A DNA stretch of 64,000 nucleotides from Thermoanaerobaculia bacterium. GTDB taxonomy: Bacteria; Acidobacteriota; Thermoanaerobaculia; Multivoradales; J023. Below the pieces are notes generated by a model that saw only the letters and a program-made list of their open reading frames with translations, was not told the origin of the DNA and made no database searches. This document shows, in pieces, positions 24,345-32,878 of this stretch (position 1 is its first letter; each line of letters opens with the position of its first letter). The stretch lies in assembly GCA_030431255.1 (NCBI GenBank), contig JAUIJL010000033.1, forward strand, positions 1 to 64,000. Reading direction: 5' to 3'. The translations under genes were made by a program, and so were the position numbers.

Positions 24345-25016
24345 TCAGCTGTCCTCCAATGCCGCCACCCATCGACGGCTGTTGCGGGCCACATCTCCCC
24401 GGCACAACGCACCGAGGACCACCACCGAATCGGCGCCGGCGGCGAGCACCTGAGAAGCATTGGAAAGCTCAATGCCCCCGATCGCCACCAAGGGCTTTCG
24501 GGTGAGAGCCCGAGCCGCCCGCACCCCGGCGAGCCCGATCGTCGGATCCGGATGAGACTTGCTGGTGGTGGTGAACACCGGGCCGCAGGCCAACACATCC
24601 ACCGCGTCGTGCCCGTCCCCTTGCCGGATTTGATGCTCGTCGTGGCAGGATAACCCGATCCATTGGTCGGGCGAAAGCACTCGACGAGCCGCCTCCGGGG
24701 TCAGATCGTCCTGTCCCACATGGACCGCCACCGAGGGAAAAAGCGCCGCCAAATCCACCCGATCGTTGATCCACAGCTGAGCGGGACCACCCTCCAGCCG
24801 CCGGACGCACGACTCCGCGACCCGATACAAAGTCCGATCATCGACCGATTTCAAGCGGATTTGAATCCAACGCACCCCAGCCTCGGCCATCTCGACCACC
24901 GCGCGGGTGACCGGATCCGGGTCGTGGCCGAAGGAAGTTGCCGCCGAAGAGCCCAGGGCGTCACCGTCGGCGATGCCGTAGAGCCTCGGCACCCGATGCT
25001 TCGACAGCCGATTCAA
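24345..25016 (-). CDS. thiE: Thiamine-phosphate synthase
   Basis: 223 residues from a TTG at 25016 that overlaps the accC stop as TTGA, with AGGA just upstream. ThiE joins HMP-pyrophosphate and the thiazole phosphate to thiamine monophosphate. TIM-barrel landmarks are present: [42 protein letters not shown], and the phosphate-binding VAIGGI and [11 protein letters not shown]. The usual Q-x-R-x-K is Q-I-R-L-K. No other thiamine gene and no TPP riboswitch is seen nearby; its setting between accC and a transporter gene is unusual. Confidence 0.9.
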   Translation of the reverse strand: MNRLSKHRVPRLYGIADGDALGSSAATSFGHDPDPVTRAVVEMAEAGVRWIQIRLKSVDDRTLYRVAESCVRRLEGGPAQLWINDRVDLAALFPSVAVHVGQDDLTPEAARRVLSPDQWIGLSCHDEHQIRQGDGHDAVDVLACGPVFTTTSKSHPDPTIGLAGVRAARALTRKPLVAIGGIELSNASQVLAAGADSVVVLGALCRGDVARNSRRWVAALEDS

Positions 25017-26371
25017 TCCTGCTCAGCGGCAGCGGCCCGCTCGAAGAACGTTTCCATGAATCGAGTCGACAGCTCCCCGCGGCGGAAGAGCTCGTCGCGC
25101 AGAATCCGCTTGTGCAGCGGGATCGACGTCTTCACCCCTTCGACGACAAAGAAATCCAAAGCCCGGAGCATACGAGCGATGGCTTCTTCACGATCTTTTC
25201 CCCGGGCCAGCAGCTTGGCGACCATGGAGTCGTAAAACGGCGGGATGAAGTACTCCTCGTAGCCGTGGGTGTCCACCCGGATGCCCGGTCCTCCGGGCAG
25301 GTGGAAGGTGTCGATACGACCGGGCGACGGCATAAAACGCTCAGGATCCTCAGCGTTGATCCGGCATTCGATGACGTGCCCTCTGGGGCGCAGACCGGCG
25401 CGGAAGGAGAGCTTATGGCCCGCGGCCACCAAGAGCTGTTCCTTCACCAGATCGACACCCATGACCATTTCGGTCACCGGATGCTCCACCTGGATGCGGG
25501 TGTTCATTTCCATGAAGTAGAAGCTGCCGTCCACGTCGAGCAGGAATTCCACCGTGCCCGCGTTGGTGTAGTCGACCGCTTTCGCCAGCTTCACCGCCGC
25601 CTCGCCCATGCGCTCCCGAAGCTCTTGGTCGAGCGCCGGCGACGGGCTTTCCTCGATCAGCTTTTGGTGCCGTCGTTGGATCGAGCATTCCCGCTCGCCC
25701 AGATGCACCACGTTGCCGTGGTGATCGGCAAAGATCTGGATCTCCACATGCCGGGGCTGCTCCAGGTACTTCTCCAAATACATGGAGCCGTCACCGAAGG
25801 CGCGCTCCGCCTCTTGGCTGGCGGTGGCGTATTGGCTTTCGATCTCCGACGGATCTTTGACGATCCGCATGCCGCGACCGCCGCCGCCGGCGGAGGCCTT
25901 GAGGATCACCGGATACCCGATCTCGGCGGCCATGGACGCGGCTTCAGCAGCCCCCGAAAGGGGTTGCTCAGCACCGGGCAGCACCGGGACTCCGGCCTCC
26001 ACGGCGACTTTTCGGGCATTCGCTTTGTCGCCCATGGCCCGGATGGTCTTGGGATCCGGGCCGATCCAAGCGATCTTGCACTCCTCCAAGACCTCGGCGA
26101 AGTGGGCGTTCTCCGACAGGAAGCCGTATCCCGGATGAATCGCTTCGGCGCCGGTGATCTCGGCGGCGGCGATCACCGAGTTGATGTTGAGGTAGCTCTC
26201 GTTGGAAGGCGGCGGGCCGATGCATACGTCCTCATCGGCATAGGTCACATGCAAGCTGTTCGCGTCCGCCGTGCTGTGGACCGCGACCGTGGCGATCCCC
26301 AGCTCACGACAAGCTTGAATGATCCGCAGGGCAATTTCGCCACGATTGGCGATCAGAATCTTCTTGAACAT
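25013..26371 (-). CDS. accC: Acetyl-CoA carboxylase biotin carboxylase subunit
   Basis: 452 residues, the standard length. The N-terminal [17 protein letters not shown], glycine-rich ATP loop [14 protein letters not shown], metal/substrate region [14 protein letters not shown] and C-terminal [18 protein letters not shown] are all typical of AccC. It carboxylates biotin on AccB using bicarbonate and ATP, the first step of fatty acid synthesis. It follows accB by 56 nt and overlaps thiE by 4 nt. The carboxyltransferase genes accA and accD are not in this window. Confidence 0.95.
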   Translation of the reverse strand: MFKKILIANRGEIALRIIQACRELGIATVAVHSTADANSLHVTYADEDVCIGPPPSNESYLNINSVIAAAEITGAEAIHPGYGFLSENAHFAEVLEECKIAWIGPDPKTIRAMGDKANARKVAVEAGVPVLPGAEQPLSGAAEAASMAAEIGYPVILKASAGGGGRGMRIVKDPSEIESQYATASQEAERAFGDGSMYLEKYLEQPRHVEIQIFADHHGNVVHLGERECSIQRRHQKLIEESPSPALDQELRERMGEAAVKLAKAVDYTNAGTVEFLLDVDGSFYFMEMNTRIQVEHPVTEMVMGVDLVKEQLLVAAGHKLSFRAGLRPRGHVIECRINAEDPERFMPSPGRIDTFHLPGGPGIRVDTHGYEEYFIPPFYDSMVAKLLARGKDREEAIARMLRALDFFVVEGVKTSIPLHKRILRDELFRRGELSTRFMETFFERAAAAEQD

Positions 26372-26427
26372 CGATAGGTCCTAAATTGAGCCGTTCCCAG
26401 TCGAGCCGAAGCGGCCGCCGTGTCGGC

Positions 26428-26952
26428 TCAGGCGGGTTTGATCGCGAATAAGGGCTCGCCGAATTCCACCGGCTGCGCATTTTTCGGATAGATGCCTACG
26501 ACTTCGCCGTCGACGTCCGACTCGATCTCGTTCATCAGCTTCATGGCTTCGACGATGCACAAGACCTGCCCTTTGGTCACCACATCGCCGACCTCGACGA
26601 ACGCCGGAGCCTCGGGGTTCGGCGAGCGGTAGAAGGTGCCGACGATCGGTGACGTCATGATGCTCGCGTCCGCGGGCGGCTCGATTTCATCGTTGGCCAC
26701 CTCAGGCTCGGGAGCAGCAGCCGGCTCGGGGGTCGCTGCCGAGGCCGCCGGGGCGGCCGGCCGGGCGGCGGCAACCGGCACGGCGAGGGTCGGCGCAGGC
26801 TCAACCGCCGCGGCTTGGGTGACGTGCACCGTTTCCGCGGTTTTATATCCGTCCACTTTCAGGCGAAAACCGGAGCGTTCCAGCTCGATGCCCGACATCT
26901 GGTGGCTGGCCACCAACTCGATGAGCTCTTTGATTTGTTCAAATGTCAGCAA
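26428..26952 (-). CDS. accB: Acetyl-CoA carboxylase biotin carboxyl carrier protein
   Basis: 174 residues. The N-terminal helix [14 protein letters not shown] is followed by a long Ala/Pro linker (about 50-95) and the biotinyl domain (about 100-172), with the modified lysine in [12 protein letters not shown] and the AccB-type thumb in [20 protein letters not shown]. AccB carries the carboxybiotin between AccC and the carboxyltransferase. It heads the accB-accC-thiE stretch, and the 197 nt upstream of it probably contain the promoter. Confidence 0.95.
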   Translation of the reverse strand: MLTFEQIKELIELVASHQMSGIELERSGFRLKVDGYKTAETVHVTQAAAVEPAPTLAVPVAAARPAAPAASAATPEPAAAPEPEVANDEIEPPADASIMTSPIVGTFYRSPNPEAPAFVEVGDVVTKGQVLCIVEAMKLMNEIESDVDGEVVGIYPKNAQPVEFGEPLFAIKPA

Positions 26953-27149
26953 GGTCTTGTCCTTCCTGGGCCTTTCGCGTCACACGAGAACGGGACGCTT
27001 TCCGAAGATAGATAATCCATCCAACGCCCGATCCGTTTGAGTCGGAACGAGGATCTGAATACTCGGTCTTCATTCAGGCCGTGCCACCAGATCTCGAAGG
27101 CTCGGATCTCGCGGGGTCGGGCCTGAAAATTCTTGATGGGTAAATCGTG

Positions 27150-27503
27150 TCAGAGGTCCTGCTCGAAGAGAATCACCGACCGCCTGAGCTCGAATCTCGC
27201 TCGTCCGGCGTTGGAACCGGTTTCCAACACCAAAAGCAGGAAGTACTCCTCCGTCAGGGCGCTGACCATGAGGATGAAGCGGTCGGTGGTCACCGAAAAA
27301 TGGCGGACCCTACCGACCGAAAGCTCTTGATGATTTTGCGACACCGCCCGGATCTGTGACATCAGCTCCGCCGCCAAAAGATCCAAATCCAACGAGGTGT
27401 CACGGCTGACGGACTCCACCGGGATACCGTCTTTGGCGACCAACGAAAGGGCCAGGGTGCCCTGAATTCTTTGACTTACCTGCTCGAGTCGCTCAGTGAA
27501 CAT
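27150..27503 (-). CDS. Roadblock/LC7 domain protein
   Basis: 117 residues, start ATG 27503, overlapping the end of the TPR/Ala-rich gene by 11 nt. The fold pattern is that of Roadblock/MglB proteins: N-terminal helix (FTERLEQVSQRIQGTLALSL), a strand VAKDGIPVESVSRDTSLDLD, a central helix (LLAAELMSQIRAVSQNHQEL) and strands HFSVTTDRFILMVSAL, EYFLLLVLETG. Such proteins usually act on Ras-like GTPases such as MglA, controlling polarity or motility. No GTPase gene is in this window. The tight overlap suggests it works with the product of the upstream gene. Confidence 0.82.
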   Translation of the reverse strand: MFTERLEQVSQRIQGTLALSLVAKDGIPVESVSRDTSLDLDLLAAELMSQIRAVSQNHQELSVGRVRHFSVTTDRFILMVSALTEEYFLLLVLETGSNAGRARFELRRSVILFEQDL

Positions 27504-29799
27504 GGTCCTGGCTCGTCTTCCGGAGATGTTTGGCGTACTGGTCGAGGACCAGGATCTTCTTTGCGGTCAGACCTTCCGGGATCACCCCTTTGAGGGATCG
27601 ATCCGCGAGCAGGTCGGCGGCGGTCAACAAATCGCGTTTAGCCGACTCTGCATCGGACGCGGTCGGATCAGGCGCAGCAGGCTTCGGCACATCAGAGTCG
27701 GCGACCGGCTGCTTCGCCTCTTGGGCACGAGCCGCCGCTTCGATCGCCGCCCGGGCTGCCGCGGACGGCTCGCCGGAGGGGGCCGTCGCGGGCTCCTCCA
27801 GGGATGGGCCAGCCGGCTCTGGAGCGATCTCCAGGGGCTCCGGCTGCTGAGAGAGCTCTGCCGACGGCTCGATCACGGGGATCGCATCGATTTCAGCAAT
27901 CGGGTCGATCTCGGGGATGGCGTCCACCTCGGGGGTCGGCTCGACCTCCGGCACGAGATGGATTTCGAAATCATCCTGCGAATCCTGAGATGAGGTCACC
28001 GCTCCTGCCGGTAGCGACGACTCGTCGCCGGCAGCGGCGTCGGGCTGGACCGGCATCGGCTCCGTGATCTCGAGGTCCTCCGGGACCTCAAGGTCCTCGG
28101 CGGGAGGCTTCCGGGCACTCGCCGCTCGGCTGGCGGCCTCGATCGCCGCTTGGGCAGCGCTCGACGGCTCGCCCGAGACCACTGAGTCCGGGTCGCTCAC
28201 GGGCTCCTCTTCGGCAACGACCACTTCGTCCGCCACCTCTGCGGCAGCCTCCGAAACACGGGCGGATTCAAGCTTGGCCTTGCCTTCGAGGGCCGCCGCA
28301 TTGCCGGGATCTTGCTTCAAGACCCGATCGAAAATCTCTTCCGCTTCGTCCAGATGACCTTGGCTCAAGTAGAGCTCGCCGAGGGTGGCCGTGGCCGCCT
28401 CCTCGGTCTCTTCCACCTCAGCGGCGGCGTCCGCGTCGGCTTGCGGCGCTTCCGCTTGCGGCTCGGTGGGCTCATCCGACGGCTCGGGGCTTCCCCAAAG
28501 GGCATCCAAGGTCGGCTTCGGCGTCGCCGGGCCACGCAAATCGAATAGGTCGTCGAGTGAGGGCTTCGGCGGGGCCGAGCCGAGCTCGAAAAGATCCGTG
28601 GAGCCGGCGGCCAGCGGCACCAGACCCGTGGCGTCCTCGATGGCCGGCAGCTCGTCATCCGCGAGGGGTGGAGGCGGATCCTTCTTCGGCGCTGCGGCAG
28701 CTTTCTGAGAAGCGGCCCGGATGGCCGCCAAAGCTGCCTGGGACGGGCCACCGGACGGAGCCTCGCTCTCTTCCGGCTCCTCCGCGGCCTCTTCCTTGGC
28801 CGCCGACTTGCGAGCCGCGGCGGAGATGGCCGCCATGGCCGCCGACGACGGCTGACCCGGGGACGGATCGGGGTCTGACGACGATTCGGGCTCGGACGGC
28901 TCAGAAAGCTCAGGGGCGGCCGAAACCTCCGGAACCGAGACCTCGGGGATCGAAACTTCCGGAGCCGTGACCTCCGGAACCGAAACGTTGGGGCCTGAAA
29001 CTTCCGGAGCCGTGACCTCAGGAACTGAAACTTCCGGAGCCGACACCTCCGGAACCGCCGGGGCTTCTTGCTCGGTAGTCTCTACAGCGCTCGGATCGGC
29101 CTCGAATTGGAAGCTGACCCCTTGGTTGACGGGCTGATCCGCGCTCCGCACCGACGGCTCGACGGTATCTGAGGCATCGCTGGTATCTGAGGTATCGGCG
29201 GCCAGCAAGGTCGCCATGTCCGGAGCCGGAATATAAGGTGAGGATTCTTCGGGCAGATCCCTGGCGAAGGAGGCGTAACCGGGATCCGGATCGAATCCGT
29301 CCTCGGAAAACTCTTCGGACACCTCGTCGGAGCCGGTGGAATCGACGTCGGCGGCAGGCGGGTCCGATCCGGCCTCGGCCTTCGGCTCCAACAGGCTGAG
29401 CCGATACTCCAAATGATCGATTTCAGGGTCGCGATCGTTGAGCAGCCGATAAATATTCAAACGCTCCGAGGCGCGCTCAAAATCTCCGAGCTGAAGACAG
29501 CCTTCCAACAACAACTTGGCGGCTTCGATGTGCTCCGGGTCCCGACGGGTCACCGCTTCGAGAAGCTCCGCGGCTCCGCCCGGATCACCGGTCTCCAACA
29601 AGCAACGCGCTAGAGCCACTCTTCCCCTGGGATCTCTCGGACGGTGCTCGAGACTCTTTTCCAGGACTTCGACGGCTTCGGGATGACGGCCGAGCTTGCG
29701 GTATTCCTCCGCCAGCTCCAAATAGACCTTCGAGGATGGATCGCTCTCCCAGAGGAGCTTCAGATCGTCGATGCTGTGGTTGTCGCCAAGCTCTGACAT
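27493..29799 (-). CDS. TPR protein with long Ala/Pro/Glu-rich low-complexity region
   Basis: 768 residues from ATG 29799. Residues about 5-135 contain three TPR units (SKVYLELAEEYRKLGRHPEA, EVLEKSLEHRPRDPRGRVAL). A single further TPR pair lies at about 465-515 (GELYLSQGHLDEAEEIFDRV). Most of the rest is disordered and acidic, with nine pentapeptide units of the form P-E-V-S/T-x (about 245-300), and four copies of an Ala-rich helix motif, G-x-P-S-x-A-A-x-A-A-I-x-A-A (near residues 318, 354, 560 and 705). The extreme C-terminus is again folded (GVIPEGLTAKKILVLDQYAK). No enzyme motif. Overlap with the Roadblock gene suggests a shared complex, perhaps a cytoplasmic scaffold. Confidence 0.72.
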   Translation of the reverse strand: MSELGDNHSIDDLKLLWESDPSSKVYLELAEEYRKLGRHPEAVEVLEKSLEHRPRDPRGRVALARCLLETGDPGGAAELLEAVTRRDPEHIEAAKLLLEGCLQLGDFERASERLNIYRLLNDRDPEIDHLEYRLSLLEPKAEAGSDPPAADVDSTGSDEVSEEFSEDGFDPDPGYASFARDLPEESSPYIPAPDMATLLAADTSDTSDASDTVEPSVRSADQPVNQGVSFQFEADPSAVETTEQEAPAVPEVSAPEVSVPEVTAPEVSGPNVSVPEVTAPEVSIPEVSVPEVSAAPELSEPSEPESSSDPDPSPGQPSSAAMAAISAAARKSAAKEEAAEEPEESEAPSGGPSQAALAAIRAASQKAAAAPKKDPPPPLADDELPAIEDATGLVPLAAGSTDLFELGSAPPKPSLDDLFDLRGPATPKPTLDALWGSPEPSDEPTEPQAEAPQADADAAAEVEETEEAATATLGELYLSQGHLDEAEEIFDRVLKQDPGNAAALEGKAKLESARVSEAAAEVADEVVVAEEEPVSDPDSVVSGEPSSAAQAAIEAASRAASARKPPAEDLEVPEDLEITEPMPVQPDAAAGDESSLPAGAVTSSQDSQDDFEIHLVPEVEPTPEVDAIPEIDPIAEIDAIPVIEPSAELSQQPEPLEIAPEPAGPSLEEPATAPSGEPSAAARAAIEAAARAQEAKQPVADSDVPKPAAPDPTASDAESAKRDLLTAADLLADRSLKGVIPEGLTAKKILVLDQYAKHLRKTSQDHVH
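28910..29050 (-). repeat. 15-bp-period coding repeat (PEVSx units)
   Basis: Within the TPR/Ala-rich gene, about nine consecutive five-codon units encode P-E-V-S/T-x with one P-N-V-S-V variant. The DNA units (such as GGAACCGAAACTTCC-type blocks on the plus strand) are similar but not identical, so the array has diverged while keeping frame. Confidence 0.75.
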
Positions 29800-29964
29800 A
29801 AGGATCCGATCGGCAAGGGCACTCGAGATTGCTTCGAATCGCCGGGTTGAATCGTGGAAACGCTCAGAACGCGATTATATCCACTCGTCCATGAAGTACC
29901 AATTCCCGCCGCTATTTAGGTGGATTCGCGCGGGTCGATCTCACACGGGGCCGGCCGGCGGGGG

Positions 29965-30756
29965 TCACGCTAAGAGACGCTCCACTTCGGAACGTACTTT
30001 AGCCACCAGCTCCGCCGTCTCGGTCTCGCCGAGCTCGGCAAGCTCGATCGGCTTGCCGTACCGCACCCTGACCGACCCGGGAATCACCAACGAGCTGCCC
30101 TTGGGCCGGATCTCCCGGGTGCCTCGGATGCCCACCGGCACAATGGCCGCACCGGTTTGTTGGGCGATCACCACCCCGCCCCGCTTGAAGGGAAGCAGGT
30201 CGCCGTCGGGAGATCGGGTCTGCTCCGGAAAAATCAGGATCGAATGGCCTTTGTCGATGTGCTCCACGGCGATTCGGTAGGTTTCCGCGGCGGCTCGGCG
30301 ATTCCCTCGATCGACGGGAATGAAGCCACCGGCGGAAAGGGCCCAGCCGAAGGCCGGAATCTTGAACAGGCTCTTTTTCGCCATGAACCGGGTCTGCCCG
30401 GGGATGCTGCCGATCAAAACCGGAATGTCGAACATGCTCTGGTGGTTCGACATATAGATATAGCCACGCCCGGGCTCCAACGGGGACTCCCGCTCCACCT
30501 CGAGCCGGACCCCGCATACCCACAGATTCAGCCGGCTCCAAAGTCTCGCCAGCTGGTACATCCAATGGCCCCGGGGCGGTAGCCAGCCCGCAACCGAAGC
30601 CAACAAACCGAGAATCACGGTATCGAGGGCGACGACCACGTTGCCGATGATCGTCCGGAGCACGATCCGCCACAACGGCGGCCGCCCCTTTGACGGCTCC
30701 CGCGAAGCGTTGCCGCCGGCCTCGGATCCGGTTTCAGTGGCTTCCATTTCACTCAT
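29965..30756 (-). CDS. plsC: 1-acyl-sn-glycerol-3-phosphate acyltransferase (PlsC family)
   Basis: 263 residues from ATG 30756, with GGAG about 11 nt upstream. A hydrophobic N-terminal segment (about 31-60) anchors it to the inner membrane. Acyltransferase motif I is SNHQSMFDIP (NHx4D), motif II GGFIPVDRGNRRAA, motif IV VPVGIRGTREI. Motif III reads FPEQTRS instead of the usual FPEGTRS, which could affect glycerol-phosphate binding. The enzyme makes phosphatidic acid from lysophosphatidic acid. It is divergent from a small membrane protein gene with 80 nt between. Confidence 0.9.
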   Translation of the reverse strand: MSEMEATETGSEAGGNASREPSKGRPPLWRIVLRTIIGNVVVALDTVILGLLASVAGWLPPRGHWMYQLARLWSRLNLWVCGVRLEVERESPLEPGRGYIYMSNHQSMFDIPVLIGSIPGQTRFMAKKSLFKIPAFGWALSAGGFIPVDRGNRRAAAETYRIAVEHIDKGHSILIFPEQTRSPDGDLLPFKRGGVVIAQQTGAAIVPVGIRGTREIRPKGSSLVIPGSVRVRYGKPIELAELGETETAELVAKVRSEVERLLA

Positions 30757-30824
30757 AAGCCGCTATTCTCCATAGATCCCACCTTCGGGTCCAGCCGCCT
30801 CCTCTCGTCTCCACTCGGAGCTGC

Positions 30825-30836
30825 TATGCTCCGACC
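30825..30836 (+). promoter_or_regulatory. Extended -10 element directly before a start codon
   Basis: TATGCT (30825-30830) with an upstream TGC (30822-30824) forms an extended -10 box; no good -35 is seen. It ends 6 nt before the ATG at 30837, so transcription would begin at or next to the A of the start codon. There is no Shine-Dalgarno sequence, which suggests a leaderless mRNA. Confidence 0.5.
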
Positions 30837-31253
30837 ATGAGCAGCGGGACTCAAACCACGAAGATCAAGAGAAACCACGGCTACCTCCGGCTGTTGAAGC
30901 TGAGCCTGAGGGCCGGAGCCGCTTACGACTTGGTATTCGCCCTGGCCATGGTGGCGTTTCCGGCTTTTTCGGCCGAGCTGCTCGGTCTCCGGCTGCCGGA
31001 AGATCCCTACTACCTTTGGCTGATTGCGATCTTCTTGGTCATGCTCGCCTCCATGTACCTCTTCGCCGCCTACGATCCACGCGCCTACTGGGGAAATATC
31101 TTAGTCGGTATCGTCGGACGAACCCTGGGCTTCTTTGCCATGCTCACCGCGGCGATCCTCGATCCAACGCTATCGGGGCTCTACCTGCTCGCTTTCGGTG
31201 ACCTCACCTTTGCCGTGCTTCACGCCGTGTCCTGGTGGCCCATTCGACGTTGA
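30837..31253 (+). CDS. Small four-helix membrane protein, unknown function
   Basis: 138 residues. After a basic N-terminus, four hydrophobic segments are visible (about 24-46, 57-78, 84-107 and 110-130), the second containing YYLWLIAIFLVMLASMYLFA. Positive charges (KIKRNHGYLR and the final WWPIRR) suggest both ends face the cytoplasm. I do not recognise the family; it loosely resembles small DoxX-like or MFS-fragment membrane proteins but lacks a signature. It precedes mlaE by 32 nt and may be its first operon partner. Confidence 0.75.
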   Translation: MSSGTQTTKIKRNHGYLRLLKLSLRAGAAYDLVFALAMVAFPAFSAELLGLRLPEDPYYLWLIAIFLVMLASMYLFAAYDPRAYWGNILVGIVGRTLGFFAMLTAAILDPTLSGLYLLAFGDLTFAVLHAVSWWPIRR

Positions 31254-31285
31254 GCTGACCAGCCGACCTTTCTGAGCATCTAGCC

Positions 31286-32041
31286 ATGAAAAGCCCCGAT
31301 CAGGTGCTGCAATCCGTCGGTGAGCTCGGCATCTTGGCCGGGCGAGCCTTGGTCGCGTTGGCGACCCCACCCTGGGAAATCCGCGAATGGATCCGCCAAG
31401 CGGAGCAGATCGGAGTCCGTAGCCTGGGGGTTGCGTCGATCACCACCGTCTTTACCGGCATGGTGCTCGCTCTGCAAACCGCTTACAGCCTGCCGAGCCT
31501 GGGGGTGAAGTACTACATCGGCACCGTGGTGTCGAAATCCTTGACCCGGGAGCTGTGCCCGGTGCTGCTGGCATTGGTGGTGGGAGGTCGTATCGGCGCG
31601 GGCATCACCGCCGAGCTGGGCTCGATGAAAGTCACCGAGCAGATCGACGCCCTGCGGGCCATGGCCGCCGACCCGGTGCGCAAGCTGGTGACCCCGAAGC
31701 TCGCCGCCATCCTGATCATGTTGCCGTGCCTGACCATTCTCGGCGATATCCTGGGTGTCCTGGGTGGTCTCGCCATCGCGGTTTTCCAGCTACAAATTTC
31801 CCCCGGCCTCTACCTCAACGACGTGCTCTCCGCCCTGACCCTCGACGACGTCATGAGCGGGGTGAGCAAATCCGCCTTCTTCGGCTTCTTCATCGCCTTG
31901 ATCGCCTGTTATCACGGGCTGAGGGCCCGGGGCGGTGCCGACGGTGTCGGCCGAGCCACCACCGACGCCGTGGTCATGTCATCGATCACGATTTTGATCT
32001 CCGACTTCTTTCTCACCAAGCTGTTCTACGTCTTCGGCTGA
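31286..32041 (+). CDS. mlaE: MlaE-type ABC transporter permease
   Basis: 251 residues with five to six helices. The MlaE/YrbE signature is clear: TVFTGMVLALQTAYSL near residues 52-67, LTRELCPVLLALVVGGRIGA, AELGSMKVTEQIDALRAM and the coupling-helix region DPVRKLVTPKLAA. With MlaF and MlaD it forms the inner-membrane complex that moves phospholipids between the inner and outer membranes. It is followed 3 nt later by mlaF. mlaB and mlaC genes are not seen here. Confidence 0.93.
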   Translation: MKSPDQVLQSVGELGILAGRALVALATPPWEIREWIRQAEQIGVRSLGVASITTVFTGMVLALQTAYSLPSLGVKYYIGTVVSKSLTRELCPVLLALVVGGRIGAGITAELGSMKVTEQIDALRAMAADPVRKLVTPKLAAILIMLPCLTILGDILGVLGGLAIAVFQLQISPGLYLNDVLSALTLDDVMSGVSKSAFFGFFIALIACYHGLRARGGADGVGRATTDAVVMSSITILISDFFLTKLFYVFG

Positions 32042-32044
32042 GCC

Positions 32045-32878
32045 ATGACGACCGACCACAACCCTTCGAGACCTGACGATTCGAACCCCGGCGATTCGAG
32101 ACCCGGCGATTCGAAGGCCGGCGGCCCGCCTTTGCTGCAAGTTCGTGGGTTGGTGAAGTCGTACGGTCCGAGAATCATTCTCGACGGTCTCGACTTCGAC
32201 CTGCACAAGGGTGAAACCTTGGTGATCTTGGGCCGCTCCGGCAGCGGAAAGAGCGTGACCTTGAGGCATCTGAACGGCTTGGAATACCCGGATCGAGGGA
32301 CCGTTCACTTCGACGGCACCGAGCTCACCCAGCTCCGGGAGGAAGAGCTGTATCCGATCCGTCGGCGCATGGCCATGTTGTTTCAGAGCGGTGCCCTCTT
32401 CGACTCCATGAACGTCTTCGACAACATCGCGTTCCCGATCCGGGAGCATACGGATTTGCCGCTGGAAGAAGTCGCCGAAGTGGTGGCGGCCAAGCTCAAG
32501 CTGGTGCGTCTTTCGGGCATTGAGCAGCAAATGCCGTCGAGCCTCTCTGGGGGCATGAACAAACGGGTGGCCCTGGCCCGATCCTTGGCCCTCGACCCCG
32601 AGCTCGTGCTTTACGACGAGCCCACCACCGGCCTCGATCCGGTGACCTCGGCGGTCATCGGTCAGCTGATTCTCAAGAGCCGCGAAACCCTCAATGCTTC
32701 CGCGGTCGTAGTCACCCACGATCTACCCCTGGCGAGAACCGTGGGACACCGATTAGCCTTCTTAGACCGGGGTCGATTCCGATTTCTCGGCACATGGAAA
32801 GAGGCGGACCAAAGCGAAGACCCCATGCTGAGGGGTTTTCTCGAGGGACGCCCGGAGAACGACGACGATGGGACCTGA
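32045..32878 (+). CDS. mlaF: MlaF-type ABC transporter ATP-binding protein
   Basis: 277 residues. Walker A is LGRSGSGKS, the Q-loop follows at FQSGALFDSMNVFDN, the signature is SLSGGMNKRVALARSL, Walker B is LVLYDEPTTGLDP and the switch His is in VVVTHDL. These match MlaF/Ttg2A, including the FQ-x-G-A-L-F-D-S motif. The first 28 residues are a Pro/Asp/Ser-rich extension not expected in the family, encoded by a 15-bp tandem repeat. It overlaps mlaD by 11 nt. Confidence 0.93.
   Translation: MTTDHNPSRPDDSNPGDSRPGDSKAGGPPLLQVRGLVKSYGPRIILDGLDFDLHKGETLVILGRSGSGKSVTLRHLNGLEYPDRGTVHFDGTELTQLREEELYPIRRRMAMLFQSGALFDSMNVFDNIAFPIREHTDLPLEEVAEVVAAKLKLVRLSGIEQQMPSSLSGGMNKRVALARSLALDPELVLYDEPTTGLDPVTSAVIGQLILKSRETLNASAVVVTHDLPLARTVGHRLAFLDRGRFRFLGTWKEADQSEDPMLRGFLEGRPENDDDGT
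32071..32115 (+). repeat. Three in-frame 15-bp units at the mlaF 5' end
   Basis: Units at 32071-32085, 32086-32100 and 32101-32115 share GGCGATTCGA-type sequence and encode R-P-D-D-S, N-P-G-D-S and R-P-G-D-S. A degenerate unit may precede them (32056-32070). The repeat lengthens the N-terminus ahead of the conserved ABC domain. Confidence 0.8.

Noticed and set aside
24345-25016. TPP riboswitch near thiE
   Set aside because: thiE overlaps accC with no leader, and no thi-box-like sequence was seen upstream of accB.
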